From contig LVAZ01000070.1 of assembly GCA_001603055.1 (NCBI GenBank), positions 1 through 10,150 of the forward strand: a DNA stretch of 10,150 bases, written 5' to 3'. Under the pieces are notes generated by a model. That model did no database searches and was not told the origin of the DNA. It saw only the letters and a program-made list of their open reading frames with translations. The DNA comes from Victivallales bacterium Lenti_02. GTDB taxonomy: Bacteria; Verrucomicrobiota; Lentisphaeria; Oligosphaerales; Lenti-02. Below, one piece after another: positions 1 through 5,822 of this stretch; within the stretch, counting starts at the first letter, position 1, and every line of letters begins with the position of its first letter. Position numbers and translations under genes: made by a program.

Positions 1-1
1 G

Positions 2-325
2 GGGCTGGGGCTGGTGCTGGTGCGCAATGTCCTCGACCGGCGGGCGGAGCTGGCCCTGTTCCGCGCCGTCGGCTTCCGGCGGCGCGAACTGGCCGCCATG
101 CTCTTCGCGGAACACGCCTGGCTCTTCCTGCGCGGCCTCGCCATCGGCACCCTGGCCGGGCTGGCCGCCGTGCTGCCGGTGCTGGCCACCCCCGGCGGCA
201 ATCCCGCGCTCGGCGAGCTGGCGGTCGTCCTGCTCCTCGTCGTCGCCAACGGCCTGCTCTGGATCTGGTTCGCCGCCCGCCGCGCCCTGCGCGCCCCGCT
301 CGTCCCCGCCCTGCGCGATGAGTAA
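2..325 (+). CDS. FtsX/MacB-type ABC transporter permease, C-terminal end (partial)
   Basis: The gene enters from the left edge; the reading frame is open from base 2 and ends with TAA at 323-325, leaving about 107 residues. The visible part starts in a GLGLVLVRNVLDRR-like segment and runs into an R-E-L-A-L-F-R-A-V-G-F motif, then two hydrophobic stretches (about residues 38-64 and 72-95) and a short basic C-terminus. This order (re-entrant 'RR.ELALLRAVGF' loop followed by two closing membrane helices) is typical of the C-terminal FtsX domain of MacB/LolC-like permeases, which work with an ATPase in moving lipoproteins, peptides or in mechanotransmission, not in bulk import. The transported substrate cannot be told from this fragment. 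The next gene starts 15 bp downstream on the same strand, so the two are probably co-transcribed. The GTG at 14 is internal to the frame and is not taken as a start, because homology-like sequence continues upstream of it. Confidence 0.8.
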   Translation, partial: GLGLVLVRNVLDRRAELALFRAVGFRRRELAAMLFAEHAWLFLRGLAIGTLAGLAAVLPVLATPGGNPALGELAVVLLLVVANGLLWIWFAARRALRAPLVPALRDE

Positions 326-340
326 CCCGGAGACACCCCC

Positions 341-1159
341 ATGCGCGTACTGATCGTCACCGACCTGGAAGGCGTGAGTGGAATCATCGACTGGGACAAG
401 CACGAACCCCGCAGCCCCCAGGATGTCTGGCAACGCCAGTTGATGACCGGCGAAGTCAACGCCGCCGTGGCCGGAGCCTTCGACGCCGGCGCCACCGAGG
501 TCAAAATCGCCGAGGGCCACAACGCCATCGACATCCAACTGCTGGACGAACGGGCCACCCTCGTCCCCGCCTTCTATCCGGCCACCCCGCCCCTCCAGGG
601 CTGGGACGGCTTCGACGCCCTGCTCGAAGTCGGCAAGCACGCCATGGCCGGCACCCCCGACGGTGTGCTGTCCCACACCGGCAACAAGTCGGTCGAATTC
701 GTCGAAATCAACGGCATCCGGGTCGGCGAGAGCGGCACCGAAGCCATGGAGGCCGGGGACTACGGCTTCCCCATGGTCATGATCAGCGGCGACCTCGCCG
801 CCTGCCGGGAAATGCAGGCCCTGCTCGGCGACATCGAGATCGCGCCGGTCAAAACCGGCTACGGCCCCCATCACTGCGCCTGCCTGCCGCCCGCCCGCGC
901 CCGCGCCCTCATCCGCGAGAAAACCCGCGCCGCCCTCGGCCGCCTCGGGGACTTCCGCCCCTTCGTGGTCCCCGGCCCCGTCGAATACGTCCAGCGGCTC
1001 TACGCCCCCTACTCCGACGAGGCCCTCCAGCGCTACGCGAAAGGCCCACACACCAAGGTCCTGGACGAGCGGACCGTAGCCTTCCTCGGCCGGAACGTCG
1101 TCGAAGCCTTCGCCCGCCGCTGCGGCCTCGACTACACCTGGCCCGGCGCAACCCGCTGA
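341..1159 (+). CDS. M55 family zinc D-aminopeptidase (DppA-like)
   Basis: A 272-residue cytoplasmic protein without signal peptide. It matches peptidase family M55, whose founding member is Bacillus subtilis DppA, a decameric D-aminopeptidase releasing N-terminal D-amino acids from short peptides. The zinc-site residues are all visible: Asp8 and Glu10 in T-D-L-E-G, His60 in A-E-G-H-N, His100 in G-K-H-A, and Glu130 in R-V-G-E-S-G. These align with the family ligands (DppA D8, E10, H60, H104, E133). His112 in L-S-H-T is the likely counterpart of the proposed catalytic histidine. The length is the normal family size. The start is ATG 341, preceded by GGAG at 329-332 with 8 bases of spacing. It follows an FtsX-type permease by 15 bp. 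In B. subtilis dppA sits with a dipeptide importer, but this permease is of a different class, so a shared role in peptide or cell-wall fragment handling is only a guess. Whether its substrate really contains D-amino acids is unknown. Confidence 0.92.
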   Translation: MRVLIVTDLEGVSGIIDWDKHEPRSPQDVWQRQLMTGEVNAAVAGAFDAGATEVKIAEGHNAIDIQLLDERATLVPAFYPATPPLQGWDGFDALLEVGKHAMAGTPDGVLSHTGNKSVEFVEINGIRVGESGTEAMEAGDYGFPMVMISGDLAACREMQALLGDIEIAPVKTGYGPHHCACLPPARARALIREKTRAALGRLGDFRPFVVPGPVEYVQRLYAPYSDEALQRYAKGPHTKVLDERTVAFLGRNVVEAFARRCGLDYTWPGATR

Positions 1160-1164
1160 CATGG

Positions 1165-1199
1165 CGTATTGGCCCATATACCTAACCTTTTGCCATACG
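1165..1199 (+). other. Imperfect hairpin just after the M55 gene
   Basis: CGTAT (1165-1169), one bulged T, then GGC (1171-1173) can pair with GCC (1192-1194) and ATACG (1195-1199), closing an 18-base loop. It lies 5 bases after the M55 stop codon. No U-tract follows, so it is not a standard intrinsic terminator. It may be a processing or 3'-end stabilising stem, or a dyad bound by a protein. Chance occurrence cannot be excluded. Confidence 0.25.
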
Positions 1200-1205
1200 A
1201 GTCTA

Positions 1206-1234
1206 TTGACTCAGCCGCCATGCCGGGTTAGTTT
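1206..1234 (+). promoter_or_regulatory. Possible sigma-70-like promoter of the pseudopilin gene
   Basis: TTGACT at 1206-1211 matches five of six bases of a -35 box. Seventeen bases downstream lies TAGTTT (1229-1234), a poor -10 box. The region 1174-1290 is clearly richer in A and T than the surrounding coding DNA, as expected of a promoter. Transcription would begin near 1241, giving a leader of about 58 bases before the pseudopilin ATG. The -10 match is weak, so the exact position is uncertain. Confidence 0.35.
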
Positions 1235-1251
1235 ATTTTTGTCACATATAC

Positions 1252-1274
1252 AAGTTGGGTTATTCCGGCAACTT
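1252..1274 (+). repeat. Inverted repeat AAGTTG-N11-CAACTT in the pseudopilin leader
   Basis: AAGTTG at 1252-1257 and CAACTT at 1269-1274 form a perfect 6-bp dyad around an 11-base centre. It lies between the candidate promoter and the ribosome binding site (AAAGGA, 1286-1291). The layout fits either an operator or a small leader hairpin. No regulator gene is in the window to link it to. Confidence 0.3.
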
Positions 1275-1298
1275 TCAAAAAACCGAAAGGAATGAGAC

Positions 1299-1967
1299 AT
1301 GTTCCCCCATTCTCCGGCCAAACGCAACCCCTTCACCCTCATCGAACTCCTCGTGGTGATCGCCATCATCGCCATCCTGGCCTCCATGCTTCTGCCCGCC
1401 CTGAGCAAGGCGCGGGAGAAGGCCCGGCAAATCAGTTGCGTCAACAACATGAAGCAGTTGACCCTGGGCATGCACATGTACGCGGACGACTACAACGGCA
1501 CCCTCTGCGTCCGGGCCTACAGCTACTTGGTTGATCCTACCGGCGCCGACCACACCTGGTGGAATAGCCACTACTGGCTCCTCTCCCCCTATGTGGGCAA
1601 CACCGGCCACAAGGCCCCCGGCGTGAGCGAAAGCAAGAATTACCCCGTCTTCATCTGCCCGTCCCGCACCACCGCCGTAGCTTACTGGCAGACCGAATGG
1701 ACCGAGAACAAGGCCATGTCCTCCATCCCCAAACCGTCGGAACGGATCCTGTTGGCCGAGGGCACCTACTGGCTGGACTCCTATTGGAGAAGCAACAGCT
1801 ATCCCCTCGGCACCACAACGGACAGCCGCTACCAAACCATTCCCACCCACAGCGACATGCTCAACTATGGCTACATCGACGGCCACGTGTCCTCCAGCCG
1901 TCGCCCCAACATCCAATGGCTGCATATGGACGGTTCCACCAACACCAACCCCACTGCGGAAAACTAG
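1299..1967 (+). CDS. Pseudopilin-like secreted protein with prepilin N-terminus and H-X9-DG motif
   Basis: A 222-residue protein. Residues 1-11 are a short basic leader, followed by the type IV prepilin motif F-T-L-I-E (Phe12 to Glu16) and a hydrophobic helix to about residue 35, ending P-A-L-S-K-A-R-E-K-A-R. The C-terminal part holds H184-X9-D194-G195, the signature of the 'prepilin-type processing-associated H-X9-DG' proteins that are expanded in Lentisphaerota, Planctomycetota and Verrucomicrobiota. A central F-I-C-P segment (118-121) is also usual in these proteins. The product is likely processed by prepilin peptidase and displayed through a type II secretion-like or pilus-like machine. 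Its specific role is unknown. The start is ATG 1299, chosen for the AAAGGA ribosome site at 1286-1291 (7-base spacing); ATG 1292 is in another frame. The residue before Phe12 is proline, not the usual glycine. The gene stands alone: promoter-like sequence upstream, strong terminator downstream, and no secretion genes beside it. Confidence 0.93.
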   Translation: MFPHSPAKRNPFTLIELLVVIAIIAILASMLLPALSKAREKARQISCVNNMKQLTLGMHMYADDYNGTLCVRAYSYLVDPTGADHTWWNSHYWLLSPYVGNTGHKAPGVSESKNYPVFICPSRTTAVAYWQTEWTENKAMSSIPKPSERILLAEGTYWLDSYWRSNSYPLGTTTDSRYQTIPTHSDMLNYGYIDGHVSSSRRPNIQWLHMDGSTNTNPTAEN

Positions 1968-1984
1968 GTTCCTGCTGTGCCTCG

Positions 1985-2019
1985 CGGCGGCGCGGAGTTC
2001 CGGCTCCCGCCGCCGTTTT
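1985..2019 (+). terminator. Strong rho-independent terminator after the pseudopilin gene
   Basis: CGGCGGCG (1985-1992) plus GGAG (1994-1997), with one bulged C at 1993, pair with CTCC (2004-2007) and CGCCGCCG (2008-2015), closing a 6-base loop. Twelve pairs, eleven of them G-C, are followed directly by TTTT (2016-2019) and then GCTTT. It lies 18 bases past the pseudopilin stop codon and makes that gene a separate transcription unit from the acetyltransferase gene. Confidence 0.85.
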
Positions 2020-2046
2020 GCTTTCCATAACTCACCGGAACGCGCA

Positions 2047-2061
2047 AGGAAGTGCCTTCCT
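2047..2061 (+). repeat. Perfect short hairpin AGGAAG-TGC-CTTCCT
   Basis: AGGAAG (2047-2052) and CTTCCT (2056-2061) form a perfect 6-bp dyad with a 3-base centre. It lies in the 160 bp between the terminator and the acetyltransferase gene. It could be an operator or a leader hairpin. I see no convincing promoter in this stretch, so its position relative to a transcription start is unknown. Confidence 0.3.
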
Positions 2062-2093
2062 CGCCGACAATGCCAATCAAGCACATGGAGAGG

Positions 2094-2157
2094 CCGCAAG
2101 GAGTTGCGGGGGACAGTGTCCTGCCGTATCTTGAGCACCTTCGGCAACCCCAACTCC
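2094..2157 (+). promoter_or_regulatory. Candidate structured RNA leader of the acetyltransferase gene
   Basis: By hand folding, GGAGTTG (2100-2106) and GGG (2108-2110) pair with CCC (2148-2150) and CAACTCC (2151-2157), with a single bulged C at 2107. Inside are two adjoining hairpins, GGAC/GTCC (2111-2114 with 2118-2121) and TGCCG/CGGCA (2122-2126 with 2142-2146). This gives a compact three-way junction with only A2147 unpaired at the junction. A competing perfect hairpin, CCGCAA/TTGCGG (2094-2099 with 2104-2109, loop GGAG), excludes the outer stem. The ribosome site of the next gene (AAGGA, 2167-2171) lies 10 bases further. The layout resembles a cis-acting leader, but GC-rich DNA yields chance stems and no known riboswitch class is recognised. 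Confidence 0.3.
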
Positions 2158-2179
2158 GGCCCCTCCAAGGAACCAGGCG

Positions 2180-3091
2180 ATGGACAACCAATCCGCGTTG
2201 ACCGGCGAGGACATCCTCCGCGCCCTGCAGCAACTCGGCGTCGAGCCGGGAATGCGGATGATGGTGCATTCGTCCCTGTCCAGCTTCGGCACCGTCGCGG
2301 GCGGCGCGGCGACGGTGGTCCGCGCCCTGATGGCGGCCGTCACCCCGTCGGGCACTCTGCTTATGCCCTCCTTCAACCACGGCGGCCCGTTCGGCCCCAA
2401 AGGACCGGGAATCTACGATCCGGCGACGACCCCGACCAGCAACGGCGCGATTCCGGAAACCTTCCGCCAGATGCCCGGCGTGCATCGCAGCCTGAACCCC
2501 ACCCACCCCTATGCGGCCTGGGGAGCGGAGGCGGCAAGCCTGCTGGAACGCCATCATCTCACCCTCACCATGGGGCCCGATTCCCCGCTGGGCCTGCTGG
2601 CGGCATGCGGCGGCTACGGTCTGCTGCTCGGCACCAACTACCACACCAACACCTTCAAGCATGTGGTGGAGACCACCCTGGGCGCTCCCTGCCTGGGACG
2701 GCGGACCACGGCGTGGCCGACCCTTCTCCCCGACGGGACCATCCGTTCCCTGCGGACCTGGACCTATCGCGCAAGCCCCTGTCCGATCTCCGACCCCGAC
2801 GGCCCCGCCGAAGACGAGATGGAACGCCGGAGCCTGCACCGCCGGGTCATGGCGGGAAACGCCCGTCTTACCCTCTTCCGGTTGGCCGACTTCCAGGGCG
2901 TGCTCGCCGACCTGCTCCGCACGGGCTACGCCGGGCATCCCCCCTGCTCCCGCTGCCCGATCCGGCCCGCCATCAGCGGCAATCCCGTCGCCAGCGACTG
3001 GAACGACCGGGAGAATTGCCTGAACGCAGACTCCGAGGCCCGCGCAATCGGCCCGCTCCTCTACCGTCGCCCGACCCCGGCCAACAGCTAG
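2180..3091 (+). CDS. AAC(3) family N-acetyltransferase
   Basis: A 303-residue cytoplasmic protein of the Antibiotic_NAT (AAC(3)/YokD) fold, which moves the acetyl group of acetyl-CoA to an amine. Family motifs appear in order: V-H-S-S-L-S-S-F-G (29-37), G-T-L-L-M-P-S-F (58-65), N-P-T-H-P (107-111), G-P-D-S-P-L (132-137), L-L-L-G (148-151) and T-F-K-H161-x-x-E164, the counterpart of the T-x-x-H-x-x-E active-site motif. Length is typical, with a somewhat long C-terminal tail. That tail carries C256-x-x-C259-P, and further cysteines occur at 201 and 280. The start is ATG 2180, with AAGGA at 2167-2171 and 8 bases of spacing. Many environmental members of this family are not drug-resistance enzymes and act on unknown amines, so aminoglycoside resistance should not be assumed. 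It converges on the flavodiiron gene with one base between stop codons. Confidence 0.9.
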   Translation: MDNQSALTGEDILRALQQLGVEPGMRMMVHSSLSSFGTVAGGAATVVRALMAAVTPSGTLLMPSFNHGGPFGPKGPGIYDPATTPTSNGAIPETFRQMPGVHRSLNPTHPYAAWGAEAASLLERHHLTLTMGPDSPLGLLAACGGYGLLLGTNYHTNTFKHVVETTLGAPCLGRRTTAWPTLLPDGTIRSLRTWTYRASPCPISDPDGPAEDEMERRSLHRRVMAGNARLTLFRLADFQGVLADLLRTGYAGHPPCSRCPIRPAISGNPVASDWNDRENCLNADSEARAIGPLLYRRPTPANS

Positions 3092-3092
3092 C

Positions 3093-4286
3093 CTACTCCC
3101 GCAGGCGCTGGGCGAGGCGCTGGCCGAGGAGACGGCAGTTTTCCTGGTCGGCGGGCGTGGCGTGGCAGCGGGCCTCGACCACCGGCTCCACCAAGTCCCA
3201 GTCCCCGTCGTCCGCGAAACTGCGCAGGGTCTTCACCCCGCCGCCGCTCCAGCCGTAGGTGCCGAAGAGACCGAGCAGACGGCGCTGGAGCTTTTTGCGG
3301 GCCAGCATCTCGATGAAGAAACTCATCGGCGGATACAGCCCCACATCGTAGGTGGGCGCGCCGAGCACCAGGCCCCGGTACCGCCAGGCGTCCCGGATCA
3401 GGTAGGAAATGTGGGTGGTGGACACCGAATGGATGCGGACGTTCGAGACCCCCTCGTCGGTGAGCCCGCGCGCGACCGCCTCCATCATCTGGCAGGTGTT
3501 GCCGTACATCGAACCGTAGGCCAGCACCACGCCCGCCTCGCCCTCGTGCCGGCTCCAGCGGTCGTAGAGGTCGAGAATATGGCCGGGATTGTGCCGCCAG
3601 ACGGGACCGTGGGTGGGCGCGATCACGGCAATCTCCAGCCCCGCCAGCTTGGCGATGGCCTTCTGCACCATGTTGGCGTACTTGCCGACGATGTTCGAGA
3701 AGTAGCGCAGGATTTCGTCCTCGAAATAGGCCACGTCCACCTCGTCGTCGAAAATGCCGCCCGCGAGCGCGCCGAAGCCGCCGAAGGCGTCGCCGCTGAA
3801 CAGCAGCCGCCCGCTGGTCTCGTAGCTGACCATCGTCTCCGGCCAGTGGACCATCGGGGTCAGGTGGAATTGCAGGGTGCGCCGCCCCAGCGGCAGGGTG
3901 TCCCCGTCGGCCACCACCTGCACGTTCTCGGTGATGCCGAAGAAATCGGCGAGCAGCTTGGCGGTCTTGTCGTTGCCGATGACCGTGATCCCCGGATAGA
4001 GGTCGCGCAGCAGGGTGATCGAGCCGGAGTGGTCCGGCTCCATGTGGTTCACGATCAGGTAGTCGATCTGCTTTCCGGCCGGCACCAGCGCCCGGAGCTG
4101 GGCCACGTACTGGTCCGCCTTCATGGCCTTGACCGTGTCCACCACGGCCACCTTGTCGTCCACGATCAGATAGGAGTTGTAGCTCACTCCCCGGGGCAGG
4201 GGCCAGAGCCCCTCGAACAGCGCGGTTTCACGGTCGTTGACGCCGATCCAGAACACCCCGTCGGCGATGGGCACGTAGGAATCCAT
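3093..4286 (-). CDS. fprA: FprA-type flavodiiron protein (class A)
   Basis: A 397-residue flavodiiron protein, which reduces O2 to water and/or NO to N2O in the cytoplasm, with electrons usually from rubredoxin or, in methanogens, F420H2. The N-terminal metallo-beta-lactamase-like domain (about 1-248) carries the full diiron ligand set: His81, Glu83, Asp85 in H-M-E-P-D-H, His147 in V-H-W-P, Asp166 in S-G-D-A-F-G, and His226 in A-P-T-H-G-P. The flavodoxin domain (about 252-395) has the FMN phosphate loop S-M-Y-G-N-T (259-264), A-P-T-Y (310-313) and G-T-Y-G-W-S-G-G (342-349). No rubredoxin or NADH-oxidase domain is fused, so it is the simplest class. The frame is open upstream to 4424, but the start is set at 4286: conserved sequence begins with M-D-S-Y-V-P, and AGAGGA (4293-4298) sits 6 bases upstream. 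That ribosome site touches the sulfatase stop codon, so the two genes are probably translationally coupled. Confidence 0.95.
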   Translation of the reverse strand: MDSYVPIADGVFWIGVNDRETALFEGLWPLPRGVSYNSYLIVDDKVAVVDTVKAMKADQYVAQLRALVPAGKQIDYLIVNHMEPDHSGSITLLRDLYPGITVIGNDKTAKLLADFFGITENVQVVADGDTLPLGRRTLQFHLTPMVHWPETMVSYETSGRLLFSGDAFGGFGALAGGIFDDEVDVAYFEDEILRYFSNIVGKYANMVQKAIAKLAGLEIAVIAPTHGPVWRHNPGHILDLYDRWSRHEGEAGVVLAYGSMYGNTCQMMEAVARGLTDEGVSNVRIHSVSTTHISYLIRDAWRYRGLVLGAPTYDVGLYPPMSFFIEMLARKKLQRRLLGLFGTYGWSGGGVKTLRSFADDGDWDLVEPVVEARCHATPADQENCRLLGQRLAQRLRE

Positions 4287-4297
4287 GACCTGTCCTC

Positions 4298-5809
4298 TCA
4301 GGCTTTCGGCTTGCCGCCGGCCGCGAGATTCACCAGCTCCACGAGCTGGGTCCATTCCCCGCGGCAGTCGTTCTGCTGGGGCGGTCCCGCCGTGCTCCGC
4401 CCCTGCTGGATGCTGTCCAGACAAAGCGAATGGAGCTGGGCGACGATCTCCGGATGGCTGGTGTAGATATTGGTGGTCTCGAAAGGGTCGGCTTCGAGAT
4501 CGTAGAGCTGCACGGGATCGTTGTTTTCCGGGCAGTCATAGGCATTGCCGCCGGAGCCGCCGTGCAGAAGCAGTTTGTATTTTCCCCGCCGGATCGCCCA
4601 TTTGCCGTCGCAGGAGTGATGGATGGCGAAACGGCGACACTTGGCGGTGTAATCGCCCTTCAGCCAGCGCAGGATCGAGCGGCTGTCCTCGGCGGCGTTG
4701 CCCGGCAGGGTCGCCCCCACGATGTCGGCGGCGGTGGCCATGAAATCGACCAGCTCGACGAAGCACTCGCAGGTGCTGCCAGCCGGCACGGCGGCAGGCC
4801 AGGAGACCAGGAAAGGCACCCGGTGCCCGCCTTCCCAGTTGTCCCGCTTCATGCCCCGGAACTTCCAGGCCGAATAATGGCCGTAGGCCTCGCGGTAGGC
4901 GGCGGTGAGCGTCTCGGGACCGTTGTCGCTGGAGAAGATCACCACGGTGTTCTCGCGCACCCCGGCGTCCTCCAGGGCGGCGACGATCCTGCCCACCACG
5001 TCGTCGATCTCCAGCACGAAATCCCCGTAGATGCCCGCGCCGCTCTTGCCGATGAACTCGGCGTTCGGCACGACGGGCGTGTGGGGACCGTTCACGGGCA
5101 GATAGAGGAAGAAGGGATTCCCGGCGGCGGCTTCCCGGCGGATGAAGTCGATGGATTTGTCGCGCAGGGTGGGCAGCACGTTCTCGTGCTTCCAGCCCTT
5201 GGCGCCGATGCCCTCGCGCGCCCGCGCCTCCGGCGTGGTCCCCTTCGGCACCGTCTCGGTGGGAATCTCCGTCGCCCGGTCGTTCTCGATGAACACGTAG
5301 GGCGACATGTCGAGCGAGGCGGAAATGCCGAAATAGTAGTCGAAGCCCACATCCACGGGGCCGTTCTTGATGGGCTTGGAAAAGTCCACCATCGTGTCGA
5401 AGCGGGATTCGTCCCGGGCCAGCAGGCGGGGCATTTTCTCGCCCTTGAACTCGTCCTTGAGCTGCCAGTTGAACCCCACATGCCACTTGCCGATGCAGGC
5501 GGTGCGGTAGCCTGCCTGCTGGAGCATCTTGGCCACGGTCAGGCGGTCCGGCTTGATGAGCGGCGGGCTGTAGCCGCCACCGACCCCGTGCTTCAGCGCC
5601 GTCCGCCAGCAGTAGCGTCCGGTGAGCAGGGTGTAGCGCGAGGGGGTGCAGACGGCCGAGCCCGCGTGCGCGTCGGTGAAGTTCATCCCCGTGGCCGCCA
5701 GACGGTCGATGTTGGGAGTCTGGATTTTCGACTCGGGATTGAGGCAGCTCACATCGCCCCAGCCCAGATCGTCGCAGAAAATGTAGACAAAATTCGGCTT
5801 GCTCGGCAT
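4298..5809 (-). CDS. Formylglycine-dependent sulfatase (S1/alkaline phosphatase superfamily)
   Basis: A 503-residue sulfatase that hydrolyses sulfate esters. The modification site C54-T-P-S-R58 fits the C-x-P-x-R consensus in which cysteine becomes formylglycine. Metal and active-site elements are present: Asp13-Asp14 in F-C-D-D-L-G-W-G-D, Lys108 and His110 in G-K-W-H, His243 in G-P-H-T-P, Asp295-Asn296 in S-S-D-N-G-P, and the G-M-K-x3-W-E-G-G-x-R-V-P segment (319-332). The C-terminal part ends in the usual L-Y-D-L-E-x-D-P-x-E-x-x-N block. The start is set at ATG 5809, with AAGGA at 5817-5821 and 7 bases of spacing; the frame extends to 5857 but that would overlap the upstream gene and adds no recognisable domain. 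No signal peptide precedes K-P-N-F-V-Y-I-F, so the protein appears cytoplasmic, unlike its two complete upstream neighbours. The substrate is unknown. Activation needs a maturase (anSME or FGE) encoded elsewhere. Confidence 0.95.
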   Translation of the reverse strand: MPSKPNFVYIFCDDLGWGDVSCLNPESKIQTPNIDRLAATGMNFTDAHAGSAVCTPSRYTLLTGRYCWRTALKHGVGGGYSPPLIKPDRLTVAKMLQQAGYRTACIGKWHVGFNWQLKDEFKGEKMPRLLARDESRFDTMVDFSKPIKNGPVDVGFDYYFGISASLDMSPYVFIENDRATEIPTETVPKGTTPEARAREGIGAKGWKHENVLPTLRDKSIDFIRREAAAGNPFFLYLPVNGPHTPVVPNAEFIGKSGAGIYGDFVLEIDDVVGRIVAALEDAGVRENTVVIFSSDNGPETLTAAYREAYGHYSAWKFRGMKRDNWEGGHRVPFLVSWPAAVPAGSTCECFVELVDFMATAADIVGATLPGNAAEDSRSILRWLKGDYTAKCRRFAIHHSCDGKWAIRRGKYKLLLHGGSGGNAYDCPENNDPVQLYDLEADPFETTNIYTSHPEIVAQLHSLCLDSIQQGRSTAGPPQQNDCRGEWTQLVELVNLAAGGKPKA

Positions 5810-5822
5810 GGAGGAATCCTTT

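Noticed and set aside
2070..2201. 43-codon open frame starting at ATG 2070 that overlaps the acetyltransferase start
   Set aside because: It has no ribosome site and no recognisable sequence. It could act as a leader peptide for the structured leader, but nothing in the sequence supports translation.
1867..3258. 463-codon plus-strand open frame spanning the terminator and the acetyltransferase gene
   Set aside because: It crosses a strong terminator and two real genes in another frame. The proline/arginine-rich translation is typical of a frame shadow.
4287..4424. N-terminal extension of the flavodiiron protein up to 4424
   Set aside because: It would overlap the sulfatase C-terminus, is not protein-like, and flavodiiron homologues begin at the M-D-S-Y-V-P segment.
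3162..4466. 434-codon open frame on the plus strand, antisense to the flavodiiron gene
   Set aside because: It is the shadow of a gene with complete catalytic motifs on the other strand. Its composition is rich in His, Val, Arg and Gly with no domain pattern.
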